Below, piece after piece: positions 1 through 11,193 of a DNA stretch of 64,000 bases (within the stretch, counting starts at the first letter, position 1; each line of letters starts with the position of its first letter). Source of the DNA: Papio anubis (lineage: Eukaryota > Chordata > Mammalia > Primates > Cercopithecidae). The notes under the pieces are model-generated. The model was not told the DNA's origin. It worked only from the letters and a program-made list of their open reading frames with translations, and made no database searches. The stretch lies in the NCBI RefSeq assembly GCF_008728515.1, contig NC_044986.1:64097159-64161158 (forward strand), in the 5' to 3' direction. The position numbers and the translations under genes are program-made.

Positions 1-1342
1 GTGGAAAAAAGAACAGATGACTTGGATGGCCCAGCTTCCATTGTAGGCGAGATGGAGACCTTTCATATACATGGATGGTTGAGACCCCTGGAACTCCAGC
101 TGGACTGCAGCGCCTCCAGCAGGGGCTGTATACTACTCCCTACGCCTCCACATAGCCTAGTAGTCACACCTCTATCTGTGGGGTCCTGGAGTGGAAACGA
201 CCCTGGTCCATGGAAATATCCAGCAACGAAAACCGCCTGACACAAAGATTTACGTCCCTTTTTTCCTGGTTAAAATTATTGCAGAAGGAATAGAACTTGC
301 TAACCTTACAGGACTTCACGAAGCCTGTCTGGCTGCTTTCTGTGTGCCACTCTGGGTAGATCCACCAGCTAACAGCTGTCCCTCTGCCATGGGATCCTCT
401 GCACTCTGCTGAAGCTAACAACCACCGCAACCTCTCACTATGCCCCTGTCCTAATTGCCACTATACCCACAGCCAAGAAGAAGTTTCCCTACTGCTCGAA
501 GGAACTAATTCCAGCCTCTGCAGCACATCACTGCAAGCCCTAATATCACCTTAAAAAATATGGGCAATTATGCAGATTGGCAATGGAACATTATCTAAAA
601 CCTATCAAACCCCTCTGTTACGCAACCTACGTGTCTTCTGTCACATTAGTTCCCGGTTGACTCTACTTACTGCGGCGAGTTCCTAGGGTATACCGGCAGC
701 TTCTGGACTAGATGCTGTTATTCACCCAAGTCCTAGACCGAGACCTGCACGAGCCATATTTCTCCCTACATTGCAGGAGTCTCCCTCACATCCTTCATGG
801 CAGCCCGGGACTGGCGGGGAGCCTTAGGTCACCCCGCCTAGGAGTAACAAGCTGTACCAACAGAGTGTTTGCCATTGCTATGGAGGAGTCAGCTGGTCCC
901 CGCCTTGCCTCCCTCCAGCGGCAGCTCAGTCCCTAGCACAGGTAACTGGGAACGGGAGGGCCTTAGACCCTCACTGCTGAGAAAAGAGTGCGTGTATGTT
1001 CCTGGAGAGCTGTTGTTTCACCATAAATGAATCGGACTGTGGAGGACGGGTCCAACAGTTCATAAGTTAAGCACAGAAGTAGAACTACGGCAGTTTGCTG
1101 GCTGCAGACCAATGGTGGAACTCATCTATGTTTTTCTCTGTTGGCCCTTGGACCTGCTGAGTCTTCTATTTCACCTTACCGTGGGACCTTGTATTGTTAA
1201 CAGAATTTTACGGTTCGTTAGAAAGGTTTGACACTGTACAACTCATGGTCCTCAGAGCTAATACCAACCTATGGCAGCTGAAACAAGAATCAGACTTGTA
1301 AAGACCCAAGGGTGTCCTAGAGATACCTGAAAGAGGGAGGAA
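1..1342 (+). pseudogene. Degraded class I endogenous retrovirus env remnant
   Basis: This is the 3' part of a proviral internal region, read on the + strand and broken by several stops and frameshifts. What I see is a run resembling the transmembrane subunit of gammaretrovirus-type envelopes: an immunosuppressive-domain-like segment near 945-985, a cysteine cluster at 993-1016 (Cys, five residues, Cys-Cys; the family norm is six), and a short hydrophobic tail reading GPCIVNR near 1180-1205, with a frame break just after it. A stop follows near 1298-1300. A purine-rich tract (about 1328-1342) matches a polypurine tract directly before the LTR. The surface-subunit part (1 to about 770) is too decayed to align by eye. 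No open env remains and no function is expected. The family (which HERV or monkey ERV group) is not assigned. Confidence 0.72.
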
Positions 1343-1809
1343 TGAGAGGAGCGGGCACATTCACCCAGCCCGAGACTCCAAAACAAACAAGCCCGAAAGT
1401 ACAAACACATCATCCCACCACATATGCATGCATATGTCTCTCAAACTTCTGAGCCCAGTACAAACATCCATCACTCCATCCCACCACATATCTCTCAAAC
1501 TTCCTGAACCCAATTTACAAACACATCCCATCCTCCCATCCCACCACATATCTCTTCCTGAGCCCAGTACAAACACACCTGGAAGGTCTCCGATAAAGGA
1601 GACAGCCGTTCAGGTTTTACTAAGCCCGGGAACGAAAAGTCGCTGTTCCCCTCTTAACTTTCGGACTATAAAAAGCAAGCACTTCGCATTGTTCGGGGCC
1701 CTGCTCTTGTATGCTGCAATGGCAATGGAGGGACCAGGTTGACTTTGTCATAAAGATCCTTGCAGCTTGGCTTTGACTCACGGACTCTGGTGGTCTTCTT
1801 TGGGGAACA
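1343..1809 (+). mobile_element. 3' LTR of the class I ERV
   Basis: The segment starts TGAGAGGA right after a purine tract and ends GGGGAACA, so it has the TG...CA termini expected of an LTR (467 bp). A TATA box (tataaaaa, 1667-1674) and a possible variant poly(A) signal (ataaag, 1750-1755) are spaced as in a U3-R-U5 layout. U3 contains a three-copy imperfect tandem repeat. The matching 5' LTR and target duplication lie outside the window, so the exact ends rest on the PPT/TG and CA rules. Confidence 0.65.
1411..1582 (+). repeat. Three-copy tandem repeat inside the LTR U3
   Basis: Three imperfect units begin at about 1411, 1477 and 1537. Each opens 'catcccaccacatat', continues with a 'ctcaaacttcctga'-like stretch and 'cccagtacaaacaca'. 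Units are about 66, 60 and 46 bp. Direct repeats in U3 often act as enhancer repeats in gammaretroviral LTRs; that role is inferred here. Confidence 0.7.
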
Positions 1810-1879
1810 GAGGGTCTGGGCATAACTTTGTTCAGTTTATTGTATATCCTTTATTGCAAAATCACATTACTTATATATT

Positions 1880-3570
1880 CTTTTGTTTTTGTTTTGGGCG
1901 AAGTCTCACCTGTCACAGGCTGGAGTGCAATGGTGTGATCTCAGCTCACTGCAACCTCTGCCTCCCAGGTTGGAGGCGATTCTGCCTGCCAGCCTCCTGA
2001 GTAGCTGGGATTACAGGGATTACACAGGTGCACACCACCACACTCAGCTAATTTTTTTTGTGTATGTTTTAGTAGAGATGGGGTTTTCACCATGTTGGCC
2101 AGGCTGGTCTTGAATCCTGACCTCTTAGTCCTTGCCACCTCGGCTTTCCAAAGTGCTGGGATTGGGCATGAGCCACAGTGCACAGACATATATATTCTTT
2201 TTTTCTTTTTTTTTTTTTTTTTTTTTTTTTTGAGGCAGTCTTGCTCTGTCTCGGGCTGGAGTGCAGTGGCCAGATCTCAGCTCACTGCAAGCTCCGCCTC
2301 GGGGTTCCATTCCTGCCTCCAGCCTCCCGAGTAGCTGGGACTACAAAAGAGGCATCCCTCCACCGCCACCGGCTAGTTTTTGTAGTTTTATTTTTTTTTT
2401 TTTTGAGGCCGGAGTCTGCATCCTGCCCGCTTGAGCTGGGTGTGTGGCGGATCCCAGCTCACTGCAAGCTCCGCCTCCCGGGGTTCCGCAGCCATTCTCC
2501 TGCCTCAGCCTCCCGAGTAGCTGGGACTACAGGCGCTCCGCCTCACGCCCGGCTAGTTTTTGTATTTTTTGACGGGGTTTCGTGTTAGCAGGATGGTCTC
2601 GATCTCCCTGACCTCGTGATCCAGCCGTCTGCGGCCTCCCAAAGTGCTGGGATTACCAGGCGTGAGCCACGGCTTGACCCTTTTTTTTTGAGATGGGTCT
2701 CACTCTGTCACCCAGGCTGGAGTGGAGTGGTGCAATCTCGGCTCACTGCAATCTCCGCCTCCCTGGTTCAAGAGATTCTTCTGCCTCAGCCTCAGCCTCC
2801 CGCGTAGCTGGGATTGCAGGCACCCACCATCATGCCCTTTCTGAACATTGCATATAAATGGAATCATATAACATGTGGTCTTTTGTGACTGGTTTGTTAG
2901 CATAATGTCTCAAAGGTTCATTCATGTTGTAGTATGTATGAGTACTTTATTTCTTTGTTTGTTTGAGACAGGGTCTTGCTCTGTCACCCAGGCTGGAGTG
3001 CAGTGGCACCATCATGGCTCACTGCAGCCTTGACCTCCTGAGCCCAATCAATCCTCCTGCCTTAGCCTCCCAAGTAGCTGGGACCACAGGCGCATGCCAC
3101 CACATCCCACTAATTTTAAAATTTTTTGTAGAAACAGGGGCTCCCTATGTTGCCCAGACTAGTCTCAAACTCCTGGGCTCAAGCATTCCTCTCGCTTCAG
3201 CCTCCCAAAGGGCTGGGATTGTAGGTGTGAGCCATGGCACCTAGCCACTTCATTGTTTGTTTATTTGTTGTTGTTTTTTTTTTTTTTGAGGTGGAGTTTC
3301 CCTTTGTTGCTTTGGGCTGGAGTGCAATGAATTGCTGTCTCAGCTCACCACAAGCCTCCGCTTCGGGTTCAAGCAATTCTCCTGCCTCAGCCTCCAGAGT
3401 AGCTGGGATTACAGGCATGCACCACTACCCCCGGCTAATTTTGTATTTTTAGTAGAGATGGGGTTTTTCCATGTTGGTCAGGCTGGTCTCCAACTCCTGA
3501 CCTCAGTTGATCCGCCTGCCTCAGCCTCCCAAAGTGCTGGGACTACAGGTATGAGGACTGCGCCCACCCT
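1880..3570 (-). mobile_element. Cluster of minus-strand Alu elements
   Basis: Successive Alus, all poly-T first: about 1880-2188 (old), 2198-2389 (partial), 2391-2672, 2673-2837 (partial), 2950-3246 and 3268-3568. The 2198-2672 copies have an unusual density of small insertions although the backbone is young AluY-like. Short stretches between them (2838-2950, then 3570-3675) belong to one older L1-like repeat split by the Alus. Confidence 0.85.
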
Positions 3571-3675
3571 ACTTCATTCTTTTTTATGGCCAAATAATAT
3601 TCCATTGTATGGCTATGCCATTTTTTAAAAATCCATACATCAGTTAATGGACATTTGTGTTCTTTCCACCACAAT
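2838..3675. mobile_element. Old interspersed repeat split by two Alus
   Basis: Two pieces, 2838-2950 and 3570-3675, read as one element. The first ends near 'gttgtagtatgtatgagtactttatttc' and the second resumes 'ttttttatggccaaataat' followed by 'attccattgtatgg'. This wording is common in old L1-type repeats. The family is not assigned. Alus at 2950-3246 and 3268-3568 separate the halves. Confidence 0.55.
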
Positions 3676-3734
3676 TTTTTTTTTTTTTTTTTTTTGAAAC
3701 AGGCAAGGAAAGACCTTTAGAACTGTGAAGTTGA

Positions 3735-4022
3735 GGCCGGGCATGGTGGCTCACGCCTGTAATCCCAGCACTTTGGGAGCCAAGGCAGGCGGATCACGAG
3801 GTCAGGAGATTGAGACCATCCTGGCTAACATGGTGAAACCCCGTCTCTACTAAAAATACAAAAAATTAGCCAGGCATGGTGGCGGGCGCCTGTAGTCCCA
3901 GCTACTTGGGAGGCTGAGGCAGGAGAATGGCGTGAACCTGGGAGGCAGAGCTTGCAGTGAGCTAGATTGTGTCACTGCACTCCAGCATAGGGGACAGAGT
4001 AAGACTCCGTCTCAAAAAAAAA
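3735..4022 (+). mobile_element. Alu with target-site duplication
   Basis: Complete plus-strand Alu from 'ggccgggcatggtgg' to its A-tail. The flanks repeat 'agaactgtgaag' (about 3719 and 4023), a clear target-site duplication. 4023-4350 is apparently single-copy DNA with no gene signal. Confidence 0.9.
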
Positions 4023-4352
4023 AGAACTGTGAAGATGAAATAACACTAAGCCATTTCCTTAATTGCTATAACTGAGCAGTCAAATCTGGTGGGCAAAACA
4101 TCAGGCTAGGAAGCACAAACACTCAAAATAATGACCTTGCCACAGAAGGGTTATCTGTGTAATATTGACGTTTCTCAGCTTTGAACTTTGTTTCCCAAAT
4201 GTAAACTGACTTCTACCTACACATCTACTATGGAAGAATGAAATCGAATCAAGCTCTTTGAATTGCTTGGAGAAATGCTTACCAACTCATTTAAAACTAC
4301 TGTTTTCTATAAGAAAAAGGTAGGAGGAAGAAGTTAACTAATAAAGAAATGT

Positions 4353-5000
4353 GGGGCCGGGTGTGGTGATTCACGCCTGTAATCCCAACACTTTGAGAGG
4401 CCAAGGTAGGAGGATAGTTTGCGGCTAAGGAGTCCAAGATAAACCTGGAAAACACAGTGAGGCTCAGTCTCTACAAAATATTTAAAAATTAGCCAGGCAT
4501 GGTGGCACACACCTGTAGTCCCTGCTACTCCAGAGGCTGGGGTGGGAGGATTGCTTGAGCCCGGGAGGTGGAGGCCGCAATGAACAATGATCATGCCACT
4601 GTACTCCAGTTTGGGCAACAGAGACTTGAGGCCTAGAGAGATAAAATCAGAGTCTCTCAGGCCTCAGAGTAGCACTTAGTTCACTTAAAGCTACTGTGCT
4701 TTGTAAGAACAAAGGAGGTCCGGCGCGGTGGCTCACACCTGTAATCCCAGCACTTTTGGGAAGCCGAGGCAGGTGGATCATTTGAGATCAGGAGTTCGAA
4801 ACCAGCTTGACCTACATAGTGAAACCCCGTCTCTACTAAAAATACAAAAATTAGCTGGGTGTGGTGGCGCGCGCCTGTAATCCCAGCTACTCAGGAGGCC
4901 AAGGCAGGAGAATCGCTTTGAACCCGGGAGGCAGAGGTTGCAGTGAGCCGAGATTGTCCCACTGCACTCCAGCCTGGGCGACAGAGCAAGACTCCCTCTC

Positions 5001-5035
<35 letters not shown>

Positions 5036-5263
5036 GAAAGAAAAAGAAAAAAGGAAAGGGAAGAAGCCAACTAATAAAAAAGCATAATACCTTCTTCGCC
5101 AGATACGGATGTGGTGGCAGGCACCTGTAATCCCAGTTACTCAGGAGGCTGAGGCCACAAGAACCCAGGAGGCGGAGCTTGCAGTGAGCCAAGATTGAGC
5201 TACTGCACTCCAGCCTGGGCGACAGAGCCAGACTGTCTCAAAACAAACAAACAAAAAACCCTT
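4353..5263 (+). mobile_element. Three plus-strand Alus
   Basis: Copies at about 4353-4627 (old, no A-tail), 4717-5065 (tail expanded to an A/G-rich 'aaaga' repeat) and 5101-5260 (5'-truncated right arm). Confidence 0.85.
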
Positions 5264-7260
5264 CTTCATAGTTCCTGTGGAATATATACTCCAAATATCA
5301 AGTATGCCCTAATATCATTGTCTACCCTTGAGTATTTATGGCAGACTAAATCAGCTTGACTTATAAATAGAATCTGCTAACTAAAATGCAATGAGCCTTT
5401 GCCTGGAAGGTAAAACGTGAGCTCCCAGCTCGCTCCAAAAGCAGCCTTCACTGCAGATGGGAATAAGCTTAGGAGTTTAAAAAATATTCATACCTGGGTC
5501 CCATCCCCACAGATTCTGTTGTAGTTCGTCTGAAGTCCAACCTTAGCATTGAGATTTTAAGAGCTCCCCAGAGGACTTTAATAGCGAGTCAAGGTTGGAA
5601 ACCACCGCCAGCTGAGTTCCACCTGGGTTCCATTCTTGTGTCTTTACAATGATCCCTTTCAAAGACTCACTGAGGTTTTTTGCTGTCATTGTCTTCTGTT
5701 GCATTATTTAAAATAAACTTTGAGACCTACATTGAGATTTAGATTTTGGTATCTTCCCAATCCCTGGGTCACACAAAGGCCTGAGGGCTGACCTAGAAGC
5801 AAACCACCCTCCTCCCCTGACCTTGTGGTCTAGAGGAGATCGGCCACTCTGTACACAGTCCTCCTGCAGCTCAGTACCCTTTTCCCTTGGCAGTGCCGTG
5901 GGTTTGTTTTTGAGTGTGTTTTCAGAGGGACCTTCTTCCAGCTATCTTAGTTAAGGTTTTGCGTCTCCCATATCCCTTTGGTCTGACAGGGAAAGAATGC
6001 ATGCAGGAAGAACAGCCACCTCCTTACCTTCCCCACCCCCAAACCCCACCCCCTCCATTTGCACTGATACAGACTTGACTGGAGAGTAGGAGAAGTGAAA
6101 ATCCCAATTTGATGGGTGGCTGTACTGAGCCATTACATTCTAGCCTCAGGCAGAACAAAGCTACTTCCTACCATCCTGTTTGTTCGTTTGTTTAATTTTA
6201 AACATATATTAATGTTTGACACATATGGCACCCCCCCAAAAAAAAAGTCTCCTTTGACCTATTCACGGTTTTCTGAAACCATAGGATTTCCACCATACGT
6301 ACTACGTACCCTGAGAGTGAGTTCAACAAGGTACTCACGTGCTGCTCACCCACCAAGTGCCCTACACTCTGCCAAGCATTGGCGACCCCAGATGTTTAAT
6401 TTACAGAATAAGGAGCCCTCCTCAAAACATTTAATTCAGTTACAGTACTTTTCTTCATTGGACAGTGCAGACACACTGAGAATTTGAATTATAAGATGGT
6501 GAAATCCTGTGATATAAGAGTATTAATAAATATTCTTTCAATGCGTAAATTTGGAAATAATGCAAATGTCCCAAAGTAAAAAATTATCAAAATTACATTA
6601 TTTCAAAGCTGGGTAGCTAATTTCATTGCTAATATTGTTGCTGCTTTAGCTGCAAAACAGAAATGGTTTCACCACAGTCCTTTGTCCAAATTAGTCTTGA
6701 AAAATGTAAGGTTTGAATTGATGTGGGATCTTCAGGAGTACAGGTGATGCCTAAATGAAATAGTTGTGTGTCTGAATTTTCTATAGATGAATCTATTTCC
6801 CCAGTGGTACTCTCTCCCTTACCTCCCACTATACACACTCCAAAGAAACACAGGGCTTTTACGCAGGGTTCAACAAATCTATGTTAAATTTAAGAGTAAT
6901 TAGAGGAAATGGTTCATTTCACATGGTAATCTGCCTTTCTGAAGTAATGTGGTGGTAAAAGGCCTACAGGAAATCAATGTAATGGAGATTAGGAAGCAAG
7001 AATTTGACTGCAGTTATCCTGCCCAGTCCAGTCCAGGGACCCTATTTCTGGCAGAGTCTCCTTGGTTCCAAGAGGGAGGCCAGTGTCTACTGACCAGGCC
7101 AATGTCTACTTAGCCTGGTGGTAAGGGAAGGGAGAATAGGAAGGGAGTAAAGATAAGATAAAGTCATTGACTGGGAGGAATACATATTTCAGAGCCAAAG
7201 TCTTCAAACTGGAGAAAAGGAAGACTTTCTAGGGGATACATAGATGTGATGTGTAGAATC
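5264..7260. other. Gene-free intergenic stretch
   Basis: About 2 kb without recognisable Alu or coding signal. Open frames here are short (123 codons or fewer), have no recognisable domain and ordinary AT-rich composition. I see no RNA gene or promoter. Confidence 0.55.
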
Positions 7261-8725
7261 TTTTTTTTTTTTTTTTGAGACAGTCTCACGCTGTCGCCCA
7301 GGCTGGAGTGCAGAGGCCCAATCTCAGCTCACTGCATCCTCCACCTCCCAGGTTCAAGCAATTCTCCTGCCTCAGCCTCCTGAGTAGCTGGGATTACAGG
7401 CACCCACCATCATACCCAGCTTTTAGTAGAGATGGGGTTTCACTATGTTGGGCAGGCCGGTCTCGATCTCCCGACCTTGTGATCCACCTGCCTCGGCCCC
7501 CCAGAGTGCTGGGATTACAGGCATGAGCCACAACGCCCGGCCTAGATGTCTATAATTTTAAGAAACTCTATTTCCACACCTTCAACTTCCTTGCGTACCC
7601 TCCCTAAAGCATATCTCAGGGTATCTTTCCTATTTCCCCGCCATAGCAGCACTCATCCCACTTTACAAAAAAAAGTCATTCCCAGCCTCCATCCTGAATA
7701 TGACTGCAGTCTGACAAAGTCCCAAGTGTGAGAACTTCTAAGATGCCAAACCAATGGACAACTGGAAACAGTCCCTTTAATGTTAATCAAGATACCATGC
7801 CGGGCGCAGTGGCTCACGCCTGTCATCCCAGCACTTTGGGAGGCCGAGGCGGGCGGATCACAAGGTCAGGAGATCGAGACCATCCTGGCTAACATGGTGA
7901 AACCCCATCTCTACTAAAAATACAAAAAAATTAGCCGGGCGTGGTGGCGGGCGCCTGTAGTCCCATCTACTCGGGAGGCTGAGGCAGGAGAATGGCATGA
8001 ACCCAGGAGGCAGAGCTTGTAGTGAGCCGAGATTGTACCACTGCACTCCAGCCTGGGCCACAGAGCGAGACTCCGTCTCAAAAAAAAAATGTACCATGAA
8101 TCCTCCTTAGAGCTTCCTGCCCTTCCCAAACTTAAACATATTTCTGTTTAGGATGAATCACTGATTTATAAATGAGATTATTGGTCTTGTTGGGATGTTC
8201 TGAAAGTAATGTGGACTATGGAAGCCGTAGTGATCCTGAGACAGAGTAGGGACCCTTCTTAGGCGCAAAGCGGCCTGCGGGCCCCCGAAGCATGAAAATA
8301 GAGGAAAACCTTGAGTTCCTTCAAGGGAAATTCCCAGGTACCTAACTAGCCTTGAGAAGTAAAGGAGCAATTTGATAATCAAGAAGGTAGCTTAAAACCA
8401 TAGTAAAGGAAGTGAAGGCTGGGCACGGTGGCTCACGCCTGTAATCCCAGCACTTTGGGAGGCTGAGGCTGGCGGATCACCCGAGGTCAGGAGTTCAAGA
8501 TCAGCTTGACTAACATGGAGAAACCCCGTCTCTACTAAAAATACCAAAAAACTTAGCCGAGCGTGGTGGCGCATGCCTGTAATCCCAGCTACTCGGGAGG
8601 CTGAGGCAGAAGAATCGCTTGAACCCAGGAGGCAGAGGTTGCAGTGAGCCCAGATCATGCCACTGCACTCCAGCCTGGGCGATAAGAACGAAACTCTGTC
8701 TTAGAAAAAAAAGAAAAAAACAAGG
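7261..8725. mobile_element. Alus at 7261-7542 (-), 7798-8092 (+), 8418-8725 (+)
   Basis: The minus copy starts with a T-run and ends 'cgcccggcc'. The 7798-8092 copy is AluY-like and flanked by short 'taccatg' repeats. The 8418-8725 copy has an A-rich tail interrupted by G. Intervening 7543-7797 and 8093-8417 show no gene. Confidence 0.85.
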
Positions 8726-9560
8726 AAGTTAAAAATCACAGGATGTTTGGTTCCCCTATAGAAACTAAAGAAAACATCTGAACATATGTGTCTGAGTTGT
8801 TTTTCAGAAACCCAGACCCCCACCAAACGGATCCTCTGGCACAAAGACCTCAGACAAAGGGGAACTGAAGACTGAACTCTGACCAAATTTGTTCCAAATT
8901 TCTTCCTGAGGGGACTACAGGAAGTCATACCCACAAGCAGGAGCTAACTAGGAAAAAAAGTCTTTGAATCTACCTATGACCTTGGAAGCGCCCTCCTCCC
9001 CCACTTCAAGGTATCCCACCTTTTTAGGCCAAACCAATACATAACCTCCATCTACTGGTTTACGATTTTGCCTTTAACTTCTGCTTTCCTGAAATTCACC
9101 CCTGCCTTTAAAAATCTGTACCTGCAGGCTAGGTGCAGTGGGTCATGCCTATAATTGCAGCACGGTGGGAGACCCAGGTGGGTGGATAGTTTGTTTAGGA
9201 GTTTGAGACCACCCTGTGTAACATGGTGAAACCCTATCTCTACAAAAATCTCTACAGGTGTGGTGGCTTGTGCCTATAGTCCCAGCTACTTAGGAGGCTG
9301 AGGTGTGAGGATCACTTGAGCCCAGGAGTTTAAGGCTGCAGTGAGCCATGATGGAGCCACTGTACTCCAGCCTGGGCAACAGAGTAAGACCCTGTCTCAA
9401 AAAAAAAAAAAAAAAAATCTTTACCTGCAAGCCATCTGGGAGGTTGGGACTTAAGTGTTAGCTGCCTGATCATCTTTGCTGCTGCCGCACAAATAAACAC
9501 CTTTCTTTCTCCGCTTCAAAACTGTATGGATACAGTAAGCAGACTCTAGTTCCATCTGAT
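8726..9560. mobile_element. Possible old LTR-like repeat split by an Alu
   Basis: The sequence on either side of a plus-strand Alu (9127-9418) looks like one element. The Alu target duplication is 'aaatct(g/t)tacctgca' (about 9112 and 9416). The downstream half contains 'acaaataaacacctttc', which resembles the poly(A)-signal part of an LTR. This is a pattern impression, not a firm family assignment. Confidence 0.35.
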
Positions 9561-9945
9561 AACATCTGCATTGCCCAGGCTAGACTGCAGTGACTACTCA
9601 CAGGAGCAATCATAATACACTGCGTCCCCAAACTCCTGACCTCAAGTGACCCTCCCTCCTGAGTAGCTGGGAATACAGGCTCATGCCACCATGGCCCATT
9701 CATAATTTCATAATTTCTTTTAGAAGGCGGATGGATTATTCAAAACAGTAGTTAGAAATTTTTTATTTTATTTTATTTTATTTATTTTATTGTATTGAGA
9801 TAGGGTCTTGCTACGTCACCCAGGCCGGAACGCAGTGGAGCTGTCATAGCTCCCTGCAGCCTCAAACTCCTGGCCTCAAGCAGTCCTCCTATCTCAGCCT
9901 TCAAATGTGCTGGGATTACAGGTGTGAGCCACTGTATCCATCTAG
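9560..9945 (-). mobile_element. Two old Alu monomer-like fragments
   Basis: About 9568-9700 and 9756-9945. Both are single-arm minus-strand Alu/FLAM-like sequences. The second is preceded by a TTTTA-rich tail. Confidence 0.65.
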
Positions 9946-11100
9946 AACATGTTGTATTAAATCATGTCAATAATATTTAGTTCCTTACTATAGGCCATCT
10001 GTATTCATTTTTTATATTACATTAAAAATTGCTATGAACCATGAATTTAGTGACTTGAAACAACACACCTTTATGATCTAAGTTTCCAGAAGTCCCGGCA
10101 GGATTTAACTCATTTCTCTACTCAGTTCTCACAGGCTGCAATCAAGGTGTAGTCGGGGGGTCTGATATCATCTGAGGCTCAGGATGGAGTCCTCTTCCAA
10201 ACTTACTGGTTGTCAGCAGAATTCAGTTCTCTCAGTTGTAGGCCTGACGTCCCAGCTTTCTTTTTTATTTTTTATTTTTATTTTTTTTTTTGAGACGGAG
10301 TCTTGCTCTGTCGCCCAGGCTGGAGTGCGGTGGCACGATCTCCGCTCACTGCAAGCTCCGCCTCCCGGGTTCACTCCATTCTCCTGCCTCAGCCTCCAGA
10401 GTAGCTGGGACTACAGGCGCCCGCAATCTCTCCCGGCTAATTTTTTTGTATTTTTAGTAGAGATGGGGTTTCACCGTGTTAGCCAGGATGGTCTCGATCT
10501 CCTGACCTCGTGATCCGCCCGTCTCGGCCTTCCAAAGTGCTGGGATTACAGGCGTGAGCCACGGTCCCAGCTTTCTTTTTTTTTTTTTTTTTTTTTGAGA
10601 CGGAGTCTCGCTCTGTCGCCCAGGCTGGAGGTGAGTGGGCGCCTGTCAGCTCCCAGCTACTCGGGAGGCTGAGTTTTTGTATTTTTAGTAGAGACGGGGT
10701 TTCACTGTGTTAGCCAGGATGGTCTCGATCTCCTGACCTCGTGATCCGCCCGTCTCGGCCTCCCAAAATGCTGGGATTACAGGCTTGAGCCACCGCGCCC
10801 GGCGGTCCCAGCTTTCTTACCGGCTGTCAGCCATCTGTTCTCCACCCCTAGAAGCCCCTGCAGCTCTTTGCCTCATGGCCCTCTCACAGCCACCCTCACA
10901 ACATAGCAGTTTATGACCAGCTGGAGACTCTCTCATCTGCTGAGACAGTCTTCTGTAATGTAACCTAATCAAAGGATCGGCTATCCCATCGTATCCACAG
11001 GCTGTGCCCACGCTCAAGGGCAGGGGATCATATGGGGCATACACACGAAAGGGGCAAAAATCTTGAGACGGGGGCCATCTTATAATTCTATCACCCCATC
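9946..11100. mobile_element. Older interspersed repeat interrupted by two Alus
   Basis: Sequence at 9990-10260 ('ctcacaggctgcaatcaagg') continues at 10806-11100 ('cccacgctcaaggg', 'gggggccatctt'). Together they read like a medium-reiteration repeat commonly found near Alus. The family is not assigned. The break is filled by the two Alus of the next entry. Confidence 0.5.
10262..10805 (-). mobile_element. Two minus-strand AluY copies sharing one target site
   Basis: First copy about 10262-10565, second about 10574-10805 with a large internal deletion and rearrangement. The string 'gtcccagctttctt' occurs before the first, between the two, and after the second (near 10251, 10565 and 10804), so the same target duplication appears three times. 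Confidence 0.85.
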
Positions 11101-11193
11101 ATCTCTCCATTTTTGAAATGTTTGATATTTTATGGTTTCTATGGCCAAAAAGTAAAATCTTATTCTAGCAGCAGGAGTAACTGATTAATTTTC

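Noticed and set aside
1428..1742. 104-codon open frame in the LTR
   Set aside because: It comes from the U3 tandem repeats; LTRs of this kind do not encode protein there.
2178..2588. 136-codon open frame
   Set aside because: It lies wholly in minus-strand Alu sequence; Alu translations (CPGWSAV..., SPASASRVAGTTG) recur all over the window.
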